This document shows positions 39,678-47,804 of a DNA stretch of 64,000 bases, in pieces. A model generated the notes under the pieces. That model was not told the origin of the DNA. It searched no databases and saw nothing but the letters and a program-made list of their open reading frames with translations. The stretch lies in the NCBI RefSeq assembly GCF_003391135.1, contig NZ_CP031455.1, positions 4,061,001 through 4,125,000 of the forward strand. Direction: 5' to 3'. Each line of letters begins with the position of its first letter. The first letter of the stretch is position 1. The position numbers and the translations under genes are program-made. The DNA is from Streptoverticillium olivoreticuli subsp. olivoreticuli (lineage in GTDB: Bacteria; Actinomycetota; Actinomycetes; Streptomycetales; Streptomycetaceae).

Positions 39678-40466
39678 ATGCTGGTGCGCCGACGCCTGAG
39701 AGCCCTTTGCGTCATCGGTGCCGTCGCCCTGGTCGCGGCGCTGCCGGGCACGGTGGCCCGCGCCGAGCCGGTCGACGAGGACATCACCTGCGAGGGCCCG
39801 GGCAGCGACGATTCCTCGGGGATCTTTCCACTTGACGGGGCGCCGTCCAAGAACAGGGCACGGGATCACGGCGGCTGGACCCCCATGAAGTGGCCGACCG
39901 GAATTCCGAACGCGGGCGATGCCCGGATGATGCTGTACGGCCTGGCCGTCGAGGACAAACCGGTTTCCAACTACGATCGCAGGAAATTCAGAGTCGGCGG
40001 CAAGAGTGGCTGCTGGATCAATCAGGGGCCGGACTGCTGCCCCACCCGGGAGATCGTGCTCCGGAACCAGTCCACGACGCCGGTGACCTTGGCCGATAAA
40101 TGCAAGGTCCTGAAGGGGAGTTGGACGAGCGAGTACGACGACACGCTGTTCGACACACCCCGGGGTGTCGACATCGATCACATCGTGCCGCTCAAAGCCG
40201 CCTGGAACTCGGGGGCCAGCACGTGGGACGTCGCCAAGCGGGAGAAGTTCGCGAACGATGTCTCTCCCAACACCCCGCAGCTGATTGCCGTTTCCGCGTC
40301 GTCCAACCGGTCCAAAGGGGACCGGCGGCCCGACCAGTGGATGCCGCCGGAACCCGTCGCGCAATGCCCGTACAGCGAGGCCTGGGTCGCGGTGAAGAGC
40401 AAATACGGCCTGTCGGTCACCCAGGACGAGAAGAACACCCTGACCTCGACACTGCGCCACTGCTGA
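39678..40466 (+). CDS. Secreted HNH (GmrSD/DUF1524-type) nuclease
   Basis: 262 aa with GAGGAG upstream. Signal peptide 1-29 (ALVAALPGTVARA). A unique N-terminal part with Cys pairs (GCWINQGPDCCPTRE) precedes the HNH fold: RGVDIDHIVPLKAAWNSGAS (DHIVPL core) and NTPQLIAVSASSNRSKGDRRPDQWMPP (Asn and the NRSKGDR signature). Secreted proteins of this kind are common in Streptomyces and probably cut extracellular DNA or RNA for nutrition or competition. No immunity gene is obvious nearby. Confidence 0.92.
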   Translation: MLVRRRLRALCVIGAVALVAALPGTVARAEPVDEDITCEGPGSDDSSGIFPLDGAPSKNRARDHGGWTPMKWPTGIPNAGDARMMLYGLAVEDKPVSNYDRRKFRVGGKSGCWINQGPDCCPTREIVLRNQSTTPVTLADKCKVLKGSWTSEYDDTLFDTPRGVDIDHIVPLKAAWNSGASTWDVAKREKFANDVSPNTPQLIAVSASSNRSKGDRRPDQWMPPEPVAQCPYSEAWVAVKSKYGLSVTQDEKNTLTSTLRHC

Positions 40467-40479
40467 GCCCGGCCGGACG

Positions 40480-40770
40480 CTATATCCGCCCACGCCCCTG
40501 CCGGGAGCGGACGAGGACCATCAGGCCGAGCCCCGAGCCGGCGAGCATCAGGCCCCCGCCCAGCACCACCGTGTCGCCCAGCGGGGGTCCGCTGTGCGCG
40601 GGCGCGGGGCCCCGCGCGTGCGGCCGACTCAGGCCGGAGAACGCGCACACCAGCAACGCACCGCTCACCACGGTCATCACGATCAGCGGACGACGGCCAC
40701 GCCACCGCCGTGGCCGTCGGTGCCGTCCCTTTACACCCAAGACCTTGGACATATCCGAAAATATGCACAC
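40480..40770 (-). CDS. Small two-helix membrane protein (hypothetical)
   Basis: 96 aa (ATG 40770; ATG 40752 gives MSKVLGVKG). A basic N-terminus (RHRRPRRWRGRRP) precedes two hydrophobic helices (LIVMTVVSGALLVCAFSGL and TVVLGGGLMLAGSGLGLMVLV) and a short basic tail. No strong ribosome-binding site. It is convergent with the HNH gene. The codon pattern fits coding, but identity is unknown. Confidence 0.55.
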   Translation of the reverse strand: MCIFSDMSKVLGVKGRHRRPRRWRGRRPLIVMTVVSGALLVCAFSGLSRPHARGPAPAHSGPPLGDTVVLGGGLMLAGSGLGLMVLVRSRQGRGRI

Positions 40771-41031
40771 TCAGGGGGCGCGGGCGGGGCAGCACACGCC
40801 CCCGTTCCCCCGAATCGCCGCACCCGAGGGCCGCCCGCCGTGGCGCACCCGGGCGCCGTCCGCCTGCACGGTTTGCGCCAGCCTGCCGCCCGCTCTGGGC
40901 CGGGGCCGCCGCGCCGTTGTAAAGTGCGGGCGCTTGAGCCATATGCGTGCCGATCGACGTACAGAAAGCGGGCGTTGGACCCAGCGCCCAGGCCCCGTGG
41001 GTTCCGTTTCTGCACAGGAAAGGGCAGTCGC

Positions 41032-42066
41032 ATGGGTAAGAGATCGGGCAGAAGAGACAGACGGATCGGTCAGCTGATCCGGTCCCTCAGAGCAGGTGCC
41101 GCGGCCGTGGCGGTCGCGACGGTACTGGCGGCCGCGCCGGGCGTCGGCTGGTCGGAGGCGGCCGCGGCTCCCTCGTCCCACGCGGCCCCCTCGTCCCACG
41201 ACATCAGGACGAAGGACGTCGTCTTCGGTTCCTCCATAGCCGCGGCCAGGAACGCCGACGGACGACTGGAGCTCTTCGGGACCAACCCCGGTGACGCCAT
41301 CTTCCACCGCTCACAGAACAGCATCGGCGGTTCCTGGTCGAACTGGGCCCAGTTCGACGGCGCGCTGCGTGCCGTCGCCGCCGAGACGAACGCCGACGGC
41401 CGGATGGAATTCTTCGGCGTCAACGGCGCCGGGTACATCTACCACCGCTGGCAGACCTCCCCCGCGGGCGCCTGGTCGAGCTGGGAGCAGATGGACGGGC
41501 TGCTGACCTCGATCGCCGTGGCCCGCAACGTATACGGGCGGCTGGAGCTCTTCGGGGCCAACAGCGCGGGCAACATCTTCCACCGTTCGCAGATCTCCAT
41601 CGGTGGACCGTGGTCTGGCTGGGACCAGATCGACGGCGCGCTGACGCAGGTCGCGGCGGAGACCAACGCGGACGGTCGGCTGGAACTCTTCGGCGTCAAC
41701 AGCGGCGGCGCGATCTTCCACAGGTATCAGACCACCCCCGGTGGATCGTGGACCGGATGGGTGCAGTTCGACGGTGCGCTCTCGACGATCGCTGCGGCGC
41801 GGAACGCGGACGGGCGGCTGGAGATCTTCGGGACCAACAGCGGTGACGCCATCTTCCACCGCTCACAGAACTTCAGCGGCTCTCCCTGGTCGGGCTGGGT
41901 GCAATTCGACGGTGCGCTGACCCAGGTCGCCGCCGAGACCAACGCGGACGGTCGGATCGAGCTGTTCGGGGTCAACCGTGGCGGGTCCATCTACCACCGC
42001 TGGCAGCTGTCCGTGAACGGGCCCTGGTCGGACTGGGCGAGCTTCGACGGCGTCCTGCGACCCTGA
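41032..42066 (+). CDS. Secreted six-blade beta-propeller lectin-like protein (PLL/tectonin type)
   Basis: 344 aa from the ATG at 41032 after AGGAAAGGG. Signal peptide about 15-49 (RSLRAGAAAVAVATVLAAAPG), then six tandem 46-residue units (residues 68-343). Odd units read xIAAARNADGRLELFGTN and xAIFHRSQ; even units VAAETNADGRLELFGVN and IYHRWQ/IFHRYQ; all end with W-x3-FDGAL. This is the pattern of PLL-type fucose-binding lectins and tectonin propellers, with W and H/R lining sugar pockets. Alternation of two unit types makes a three-fold ABABAB ring. Probably binds glycans outside the cell. Confidence 0.88.
   Translation: MGKRSGRRDRRIGQLIRSLRAGAAAVAVATVLAAAPGVGWSEAAAAPSSHAAPSSHDIRTKDVVFGSSIAAARNADGRLELFGTNPGDAIFHRSQNSIGGSWSNWAQFDGALRAVAAETNADGRMEFFGVNGAGYIYHRWQTSPAGAWSSWEQMDGLLTSIAVARNVYGRLELFGANSAGNIFHRSQISIGGPWSGWDQIDGALTQVAAETNADGRLELFGVNSGGAIFHRYQTTPGGSWTGWVQFDGALSTIAAARNADGRLEIFGTNSGDAIFHRSQNFSGSPWSGWVQFDGALTQVAAETNADGRIELFGVNRGGSIYHRWQLSVNGPWSDWASFDGVLRP
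41233..42060 (+). repeat. Six 138-bp tandem units encoding propeller blades
   Basis: Exact in-frame period of 138 bp, super-period 276 bp. Units 1 and 5 share GGTGACGCCATCTTCCACCG and more, about 30 identical bases. Units 4 and 6 share GAGACCAACGCGGACGGTCG. This shows recent duplication of a two-blade unit. Confidence 0.9.
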
Positions 42067-42105
42067 CGCGGCGCCGGGGCTCCGCCTCGGCGTTCACCGG
42101 ACGGG

Positions 42106-42135
42106 CCGGGGTCGGCCGAGACCGGCCGATCCCGG
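42106..42135. terminator. Terminator between lectin and FAH-hydrolase genes
   Basis: TCGGCCG and CGGCCGA pair around AGAC, extended by CCGGG and CCCGG. It lies between convergent genes. Confidence 0.6.
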
Positions 42136-42150
42136 CTCGCCCGGCCGCCC

Positions 42151-43008
42151 CTAAGCGTCCTTCAGCTGCTGACGCTGGCGGCCCAGGCCCTCGATCTCCA
42201 GTTCCACCACGTCGCCCGCCCTGAGGTACGGCTTGGGGTCGGGGTGGCCGTCCGCCACGCCCGCCGGGGTGCCCGTGTTGATGATGTCGCCCGGATAGAG
42301 CGTCATGAAGCGGCTGACGTAGCGGACGACCTGGGCGACCGGGAAGATCTGGTCCGCCGTCGTCGCGTCCTGCTTCAGCTCGCCGTTGACCCACAGGCGC
42401 AGGCGAAGGGCCTGGGGGTCGGGGACCTCGTCGGCGGTGACCAGCCAGGGGCCCAGCGGGTTGAACGTCTCGCAGTTCTTGCCCTTGTCCCACTGGCCGC
42501 CGCGCTCCAGCTGGAACTCCCGCTCCGACACGTCGTTCGCCACCGCGTAGCCGGCTATCGCCGCCAGCGCCTCCGCGTCCGTCTCCAGGTGACGGGCCGT
42601 GCGGCCGATGACGACGGCCAGCTCGATCTCCCAGTCCATCTTCTCGCTGCCGCGCGGCACCAGCACCGGGTCCTCCGGGCCGACGACCGTGTCCGGCGCC
42701 TTGAGGAAGAGGACCGGCTCCTCGGGGGCCGGGACGCCGAGCTCGGCCGCGTGGCCGTGGTAGTTGAGCCCCACGCACACGATCTTGCCGATGCGGGCGA
42801 CCGGCGGGCCTATCCGCAGGCCCTCCGGGTCGACGGCCGGGAGGATCCGGGCGCCCACCGCCGCCCGTACCCGCTCCAGGGCGGAGTGGTCCGCCAGCAG
42901 CCTTCCGTCGATCTCGTCGACGACGGTGGTGAGGTCGCGGAGCGTGCCCTCGTCGTCGAGCAGGGTGGGGCGTTCCGCGCCTGGCGGGCCGGTGCGCAGC
43001 AGCTTCAT
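42151..43008 (-). CDS. Fumarylacetoacetate hydrolase (FAH) family protein
   Basis: 285 aa from the ATG at 43008. The FAH fold is marked by IVCVGLNYHGHAAELG, EPVLFLKAPDTVVGPEDPVLVP, DWEIELAVVIGR (metal-binding Glu pair), GYAVANDVSEREFQ, QWDKGKNCETFNPLGPWLVT and YPGDIINTGTPAGVADG. Mg/Mn ligands are Glu, Glu and Asp in these motifs. This subgroup (ureidoglycolate-lyase-like or 2,4-diketo-3-deoxy-sugar-acid hydrolase) breaks C-C or C-N bonds in sugar-acid or aromatic degradation. No pathway partner is adjacent. Confidence 0.92.
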   Translation of the reverse strand: MKLLRTGPPGAERPTLLDDEGTLRDLTTVVDEIDGRLLADHSALERVRAAVGARILPAVDPEGLRIGPPVARIGKIVCVGLNYHGHAAELGVPAPEEPVLFLKAPDTVVGPEDPVLVPRGSEKMDWEIELAVVIGRTARHLETDAEALAAIAGYAVANDVSEREFQLERGGQWDKGKNCETFNPLGPWLVTADEVPDPQALRLRLWVNGELKQDATTADQIFPVAQVVRYVSRFMTLYPGDIINTGTPAGVADGHPDPKPYLRAGDVVELEIEGLGRQRQQLKDA

Positions 43009-43203
43009 CGGTGAGCTCTCCCGAGGTCGTGGTCGGCGGTTGCCCGTCCGGGGTCGGCCGATGGGGACGGCCATCGAGGGATCGGTTTGATCGTGTGCGA
43101 ACGGAGGGGGGCTCCGCAAGTGGTGTTTCGGCCTGTTGGAGGGGGTGGCGGCGGGATTTTTTCCCCTGCCCGCCCCTTCCCGCAACTGGGGAGCCCCCGG
43201 TCC

Positions 43204-43887
43204 TCAAGCGGCGGACGGACTCGCGGGCATGCCTCGGGTCAGGTAGGCGCGTTCCGCCGCCGTCCACGCGCTGCTCGTCGCCAGGTAGAGGCCGGCCGCC
43301 AGCGGGACCACGGCCACCGTGATCAGCGTCCCGAAGGAGAGCAGGGGCAGGAATCTCGTCAGGCCCGGGACCTCGGTCGGCATCGGCACCGGCGTCCTGC
43401 GCGCGCGTACGTACGTCCAGGTGGCCACCGCCGCGACCACCACGAACAGGCCCGCGTACACCAGCCCCTGCGCACCGAACGGCGCGTCCGTCCAATGGCC
43501 GCCCAGCCTCGCGCCCAGCAGCGTGTGGTCCAGCAGGTCCGACGCGCCGCCGCTGAAGAGGCGGTACATCACGAAGAGCACCGGCAGCTGCGCCAGCGAC
43601 GGCAGGAGCCCGGCCATCGGCGACACCCCCGCCTTCGCGTGTGCCTCGCGCATCGCCCGCATCAGCCGCTCGGGGTCGCTCTTGTGCTTGCGGCGCAGCT
43701 CGGCCATGCGCGGGGCGAGTTCGGCCTTGGCCCGCTGGCCGCGCGCCGCCGAACGGGCCAGCGGATGCAGCGCGAGCCGTACGCCCAGGGTGAGCAGGAC
43801 GATCGCGACGGCCGTCGCCGAGGCGCCGAACAGCGGCTCGGTCACCCCGGCCAGCCAGGAAAGGGGAAGGGAAGCGAAAGTGGACAT
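43204..43887 (-). CDS. YidC/Oxa1-family membrane insertase (paralogue)
   Basis: 227 aa with GGAGGG before the ATG at 43887. Helices fit the YidC core: VAIVLLTLGVRLALHPLARSAARGQRAKAELAPRMAELRRKHKSD (conserved hydrophilic-groove Arg region and coiled-coil loop), then GLLPSLAQLPVLFVMYRLFSGG, VYAGLFVVVAAVATWTYV and FLPLLSFGTLITVAVVPLAAGLYLATSSAW. It lacks the long N-terminal domain and the basic tail of the main rnpA-linked YidC, so it is an accessory copy. DUF6412 gene upstream, same strand. Confidence 0.9.
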   Translation of the reverse strand: MSTFASLPLSWLAGVTEPLFGASATAVAIVLLTLGVRLALHPLARSAARGQRAKAELAPRMAELRRKHKSDPERLMRAMREAHAKAGVSPMAGLLPSLAQLPVLFVMYRLFSGGASDLLDHTLLGARLGGHWTDAPFGAQGLVYAGLFVVVAAVATWTYVRARRTPVPMPTEVPGLTRFLPLLSFGTLITVAVVPLAAGLYLATSSAWTAAERAYLTRGMPASPSAA

Positions 43888-43978
43888 GGTGAGCCCTCCA
43901 CGGGTCTCGTCGTGCCGGAATCGGATGCGTTCGGGCGTGACGAGCCGCGCGGGCTCAACAGGAGACTGGAGTGAGCGC

Positions 43979-44281
43979 CTACGCGGCCGTCGGGAGGGCG
44001 TGGCCGGGCGCGCGAGGCCGTCGTCGGCCCCGCCCGTCGGGATCGCGCTGGGCGAGGAACGCCGTGCGCAGCTCCCGGTCCCGTATCGCCGTGCGTATTC
44101 GCGTCGGGGTGAGCGGGCCGCCGGTGCGGGCCGTGGCGGCCATGGCGCACAGCAGCAGGGCCGCCGAGACGGCCGTGGTCGCGGCGAGCGCGACCATGCT
44201 CAGCAAGCCGCTCTGCGCGAGCAGCAGTTCGGACAGCAGGAAGAGGAGCACGCTCATGTGCGTACGGAATACGGCGTTCAT
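43979..44281 (-). CDS. DUF6412-like small membrane protein
   Basis: 100 aa. Two hydrophobic helices (MSVLLFLLSELLLAQSGLL and MVALAATTAVSAALLLCAMAA), then TARTGGPLTPTRIRTAIRDRELRTAFLAQRDPDGRGRRRP. The last motif (RxRELRTAFLxQRDPDxxGRxRPRAPG) marks a small actinomycete family often found next to the accessory YidC gene. It starts 91 nt upstream of that gene, so they are probably one transcript. Function unknown. Confidence 0.85.
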   Translation of the reverse strand: MNAVFRTHMSVLLFLLSELLLAQSGLLSMVALAATTAVSAALLLCAMAATARTGGPLTPTRIRTAIRDRELRTAFLAQRDPDGRGRRRPRAPGHALPTAA

Positions 44282-44359
44282 CAGAGCGGCCCCCCTTCCC
44301 CGTCGGATCCGGGTCGGGCCTCAGCCCGACACTCGTTCAGTCATTCGCTCGTTCCGATG

Positions 44360-45877
44360 CTAGACCGTGCCACTGACAACGGCCGCACCCGGTCCGGGAT
44401 CCGTCGCCAGCACCTCGTCGTCGGGCCGTGCGGCGTCCTCGGGGCGCGGGCGCGGTCCCCACCAGGAGACGGCCAGCGCCACCAGCACGTTCACGGCCAG
44501 GGCGAGCGCTCCCGCGTTCACGCCCCAGACGGGGTCGTGCTCGGTGAAGACCAGGGCACAGACCAGCGCCCCGCCCGTCACCAGGCCGCTCATCGCTCCC
44601 CACAGCGTCAGTTTCCGCCACACCAGCCCCAGCAGGATCATGGGGACGAGCTGGGCCATGCCCTCGTACGAGATGAGCGACAGCCTCACCAGCGTGTTGG
44701 GCGCGGTGTACGTCAGCAGCAGGGCCAGCGCGCCCGCGGCCACGACGACGACCTGGGCGCCCGTCTTCTGCCGGTCGGGGCGCCCGGCCAGCCGGGGCAT
44801 GGCCCCGAGCACGCTCTTGCCCCACATCGTGCCGATGACCAGCATGAACACCGCCATCGGGACGATCGACGACAGCGCCGCCGCCACCCCGATCAGCCCG
44901 ACCGCCCACGCGGGCAGCGAGTCCACGACGAGTTTGAAGAGCGCGAGGTTGGAGCCCGCTCCGGTGAGCCCCGGCACCACGAAGACCGCCGCCATGCCGA
45001 GGAGCATCGGCACGAACAGCAGCACGTTGTAGAACGGCAGCAGCATCGCGTTGCGGCGCAGCGCGTCGGCGTTCCGCGCGCCCAGATAGCCGGCCACGGT
45101 CGTCGGGAAGATGACGACGGTGAGGGAGTTGAGGAAGCTCGTCGTCACGAACCAGCCGCCGCCGAGCCCGCTGCCGCCGTGCCCCGTGAACGTCAGCCAG
45201 TCCGGCTTCTCCGCCACGATCCGGTCGAGGAACGGCCCGTAGCCGTCGAAGTAGTGCAGCGGCACGTAGATCGCGAGGAACCCCAGCGTGCCGATGACCA
45301 GCACGTCCTTGAGGACCGAGACCCAGGCGCTGCCGCGCAGCCCGCTCACCACGACAAAGCCGGTCGTGACGGCGAAGGCGATGAAGTAGGCCCAGTTCAG
45401 GCTGATCGCGCCGTAGGAGATGGTCGAGACGACCACGCCCATGCCGGTGATCTGCAACTGGATGTACGGCAGCAGGCAGACCGTCGCCAGGATCGCCACC
45501 AGGGTGCCCAGCCAGGGCCTGTTGTAGCGGTGGGCGACCATGTCGGTGATGGTGACGAGGCCGTGCTCGCGGGCGTACGACCAGAGGGTCGGGCCGACCA
45601 CATAGCCGATGGCGTAGCCGCAGGACATGTACGCGATGACATAGAGCACCGGGGCGCCGTAGTTGTAGCCCCAGCCCGCCGCGCCGAGGTAACTGAAGCT
45701 CGTATAGCCCTCACCGGCCATCAGCACCCAGATGAAGACCGTGCCGAGGCTGCGGCCGCCCACCGACCACTCGGCGAGCCCCCCGCCCGCTCCCCTGCCG
45801 CGCACGGCCAGCAGGCCGAGGGCGACGGTGAGCACCATGAAGCCGGCGAATACGGAGGTGGCGACGGTGGCGTTCAT
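44360..45877 (-). CDS. Sodium:solute symporter (SSS family, monocarboxylate type)
   Basis: 505 aa, about 13 membrane helices. SSS motifs: EWSVGGRSLGTVFIWVLMAGEGYTSFSYLGAAGWGYNYGAPVLY, VTITDMVAHRYNRPWLGTLVAI, VVSGLRGSAWVSVLKDVLVIGTLGFLAIYVPLHYFDG, and SLTVVIFPTTVAGYLGARNADALRRNAMLLPFYN. Sodium-site Ser/Thr residues in helix 8 appear kept. Closest known types are MctP/PutP-like carriers for acetate, pyruvate or lactate. Its ATG overlaps the stop of the DUF3311 gene (ATGA), the standard pair for this subgroup. Confidence 0.92.
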   Translation of the reverse strand: MNATVATSVFAGFMVLTVALGLLAVRGRGAGGGLAEWSVGGRSLGTVFIWVLMAGEGYTSFSYLGAAGWGYNYGAPVLYVIAYMSCGYAIGYVVGPTLWSYAREHGLVTITDMVAHRYNRPWLGTLVAILATVCLLPYIQLQITGMGVVVSTISYGAISLNWAYFIAFAVTTGFVVVSGLRGSAWVSVLKDVLVIGTLGFLAIYVPLHYFDGYGPFLDRIVAEKPDWLTFTGHGGSGLGGGWFVTTSFLNSLTVVIFPTTVAGYLGARNADALRRNAMLLPFYNVLLFVPMLLGMAAVFVVPGLTGAGSNLALFKLVVDSLPAWAVGLIGVAAALSSIVPMAVFMLVIGTMWGKSVLGAMPRLAGRPDRQKTGAQVVVVAAGALALLLTYTAPNTLVRLSLISYEGMAQLVPMILLGLVWRKLTLWGAMSGLVTGGALVCALVFTEHDPVWGVNAGALALAVNVLVALAVSWWGPRPRPEDAARPDDEVLATDPGPGAAVVSGTV

Positions 45878-46071
45878 ACGCGGCCTCGCTTGCGGTCGCC
45901 GCGCCAGGCGAGGTAGACGGCGGCGGGGGTGAGGAGCGTCGCCAGCAGGAGCCAGGCGAAGAGGAAGGGGAGGCCGAGGATGGTGGGGTGGATGCGGTCT
46001 GTCAGTGGCAGGGTGGCCAGGAACAGGGCGTATGGGATGAGCAACCACAGCAAGGTGGGACGTTTCAGCAC
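45874..46071 (-). CDS. DUF3311 small membrane protein, symporter partner
   Basis: 65 aa from a GTG at 46071. Two helices (LLWLLIPYALFLATLPLTDR and LGLPFLFAWLLLATLLTPAAVYLAWRGDRK). DUF3311 proteins are nearly always coupled to an SSS symporter gene as here (4-nt overlap) and probably stabilise it. Confidence 0.92.
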   Translation of the reverse strand: MLKRPTLLWLLIPYALFLATLPLTDRIHPTILGLPFLFAWLLLATLLTPAAVYLAWRGDRKRGRV

Positions 46072-46080
46072 GGAGTTGAC

Positions 46081-46218
46081 CCTAGCGGCGCCCGTTGTTT
46101 ACGGGGGCGCGTCGGGTGCGGGCTGGTGGGGCGGGGGCTTTTCCCCTACCCGCCCCTTCCCGAACCGGGGCTCTGCCCCGGACCCCGGTCCTCAAACGCC
46201 GGACGGGCTTGTCCTGAC
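46081..46218. repeat. Dispersed GC-rich intergenic repeat
   Basis: Blocks GGGGCTTTTCCCCTACCCGC, CCCGAACCGGGGCTCTGCC, CCGGACCCCGGTCCTCAAACG and CCGGACGGGCTTGTCCTGAC match, in order and spacing, the repeat at 49150-49255 and (inverted) at 1085-1142. No gene. Confidence 0.75.
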
Positions 46219-47544
46219 TCACGCCCCCACCAGCCTCGACGCCGTGTAGATGCACAGGCCCGCCAGCGCTCCCACCACCGTGCCGTTGATCCTGATGAAC
46301 TGGAGGTCCCGGCCGATGTGGGCCTCGATCTTGCGGGACGTGTGGTCCGCGTCCCAGCTCGCGATCGTGTCGGTGATGAGGGCGGTGATCTCGCCGCGGT
46401 AGGTGGTGACGACATAGACCGCCGCGTCCTCCAGCCAGCCGTCGACCTTCGCGCGGAGGCGGTCGTCGGTGGACATGCGGGTGCCCAGGGAGAGGAGTCC
46501 GGCGCGGACGCGGAGGCGGAGTTCGCTGCGTTCGTCCTCGGCGGCGGCGACGATCATGGCGCGCAGGGAGCTCCACGTGGAGGCGATCAGGTCCTGCACC
46601 TCGCCGCGCCCGAGCACCTCGGACTTCAGGCGCTCGACCCGGGCCCGGGTGTCCGTGTCGGATTGAAGGTCGCGCGCGAAGTCCTCCAGGAAGCGGTCGA
46701 CGGCGCCGCGCGCCGGGTGCTCGGGCATGTCGCGCATCTCCGTGACGAAGCGCAGCAGCTCCTTGTAGACGCGCTCGCCGACCTTGCGGTCCACGAAGCG
46801 GGGCGTCCAGCCGGGCGCGCCGCCGGTGACCGCCTGCATCACCGAGTCGCCGTGGGCGATCAGCCAGTCGTGGGCCCGTACGCACACCAGGTCGACGACC
46901 CTGCGGTGGCCGCCGTCGGCGACGATCTTCTCCAGCATGTTGCCGAGGCCCGGTGCGATCTCCTGGGCGTCGGCCCGGCGCGTGATGGCCTCGCCGACGA
47001 CGGCCTGCACGTCGGAGTCGCGCAGGACGGTCAGGGCGCCGCGCAGCGCGGTGGCCAGCTCGGCGGTCACCCGGTCCGCGTGTTCCGGTTCGGCGAGCCA
47101 GGCGCCCAGCCGGGAGGCGATGCCGACGGTACGCAGCCTGACGCGTACGACATCTCCGGAGAGGAAGTTCTCGCCGACGAATTCGCCGAGGCTCCGGCCC
47201 AGCTGGTCCTTCTTGGTCGGGATGATCGCCGTGTGCGGGATCGGCAGCCCCATCGGGCGCCGGAAGAGCGCGGTGACGGCGAACCAGTCGGCCAGCGCGC
47301 CCACCATGCCCGCCTCCGCGGCGGCCGCGACATAGCCCGCCCAGGCGCCCGCGCCCGAGGACTGCCCCCATTTCGCAAGGGCGTAGACGAGCGCGACGAG
47401 GAGCAGCAGACCGGTCGCGAGCCCCTTCATGCGGCGCACTCCGCGGCGTTTCTCCTCGTCCGCGGCGCTGTAGGTGAGACCGCCCGCGCCCGCGGGCATC
47501 ACTCCTTCGGCGGTACCCGAATCATCGCCAGGGGACCGTTCCAT
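46219..47544 (-). CDS. DUF445-family membrane protein
   Basis: 441 aa from the ATG at 47544. N-terminal helices (LATGLLLLVALVYALAKW, AWAGYVAAAAEAGMVGALADWFAVTALFRRPMGLPIPHTAIIP), where EAGMVGALADWFAVTALFR is the DUF445 hallmark. A long cytosolic or periplasmic helical domain (about 90-410) has repeated GEFVGENFL, RTVGIASRLGAWLAEPEHADRV, DRFLEDFARDLQ. A final helix VGALAGLCIYTASRLVGA returns to the membrane. Function is unknown; helical repeats resemble sheath- or phage-tail-tether-like proteins, but that is weak. Confidence 0.9.
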   Translation of the reverse strand: MERSPGDDSGTAEGVMPAGAGGLTYSAADEEKRRGVRRMKGLATGLLLLVALVYALAKWGQSSGAGAWAGYVAAAAEAGMVGALADWFAVTALFRRPMGLPIPHTAIIPTKKDQLGRSLGEFVGENFLSGDVVRVRLRTVGIASRLGAWLAEPEHADRVTAELATALRGALTVLRDSDVQAVVGEAITRRADAQEIAPGLGNMLEKIVADGGHRRVVDLVCVRAHDWLIAHGDSVMQAVTGGAPGWTPRFVDRKVGERVYKELLRFVTEMRDMPEHPARGAVDRFLEDFARDLQSDTDTRARVERLKSEVLGRGEVQDLIASTWSSLRAMIVAAAEDERSELRLRVRAGLLSLGTRMSTDDRLRAKVDGWLEDAAVYVVTTYRGEITALITDTIASWDADHTSRKIEAHIGRDLQFIRINGTVVGALAGLCIYTASRLVGA

Positions 47545-47804
47545 CCGCACCACCCGTTCCAGCCGTCTTCACATGCATTGTCCCTGCCCGTGGTACTCGG
47601 GGAACGGACCGGGAGTTCCCCGCGTCTGACAAGTCGCATGTGACACGTTGCGTGACCCCACCGGCCGACAGGCGCGCCCCCCGGCCCCCGTGGGATCATG
47701 GAACGGCGATCGGACCGCGAGGGCGCTGTTGCTGATCAGTCGCTGTTTCGTCCCCGGTTCCGCACCGGAGCGTCACGCTCCGCCACTCCCAGGAGAAGTT
47801 CGCC

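Noticed and set aside
41233..42060. Regular repeats as a CRISPR array
   Set aside because: Units of 138 bp are in-frame coding repeats without spacers.
43319..45916. Plus-strand ORF of 865 aa
   Set aside because: Antisense to YidC, DUF6412 and the symporter; His/Arg/Gln-rich composition typical of shadows.
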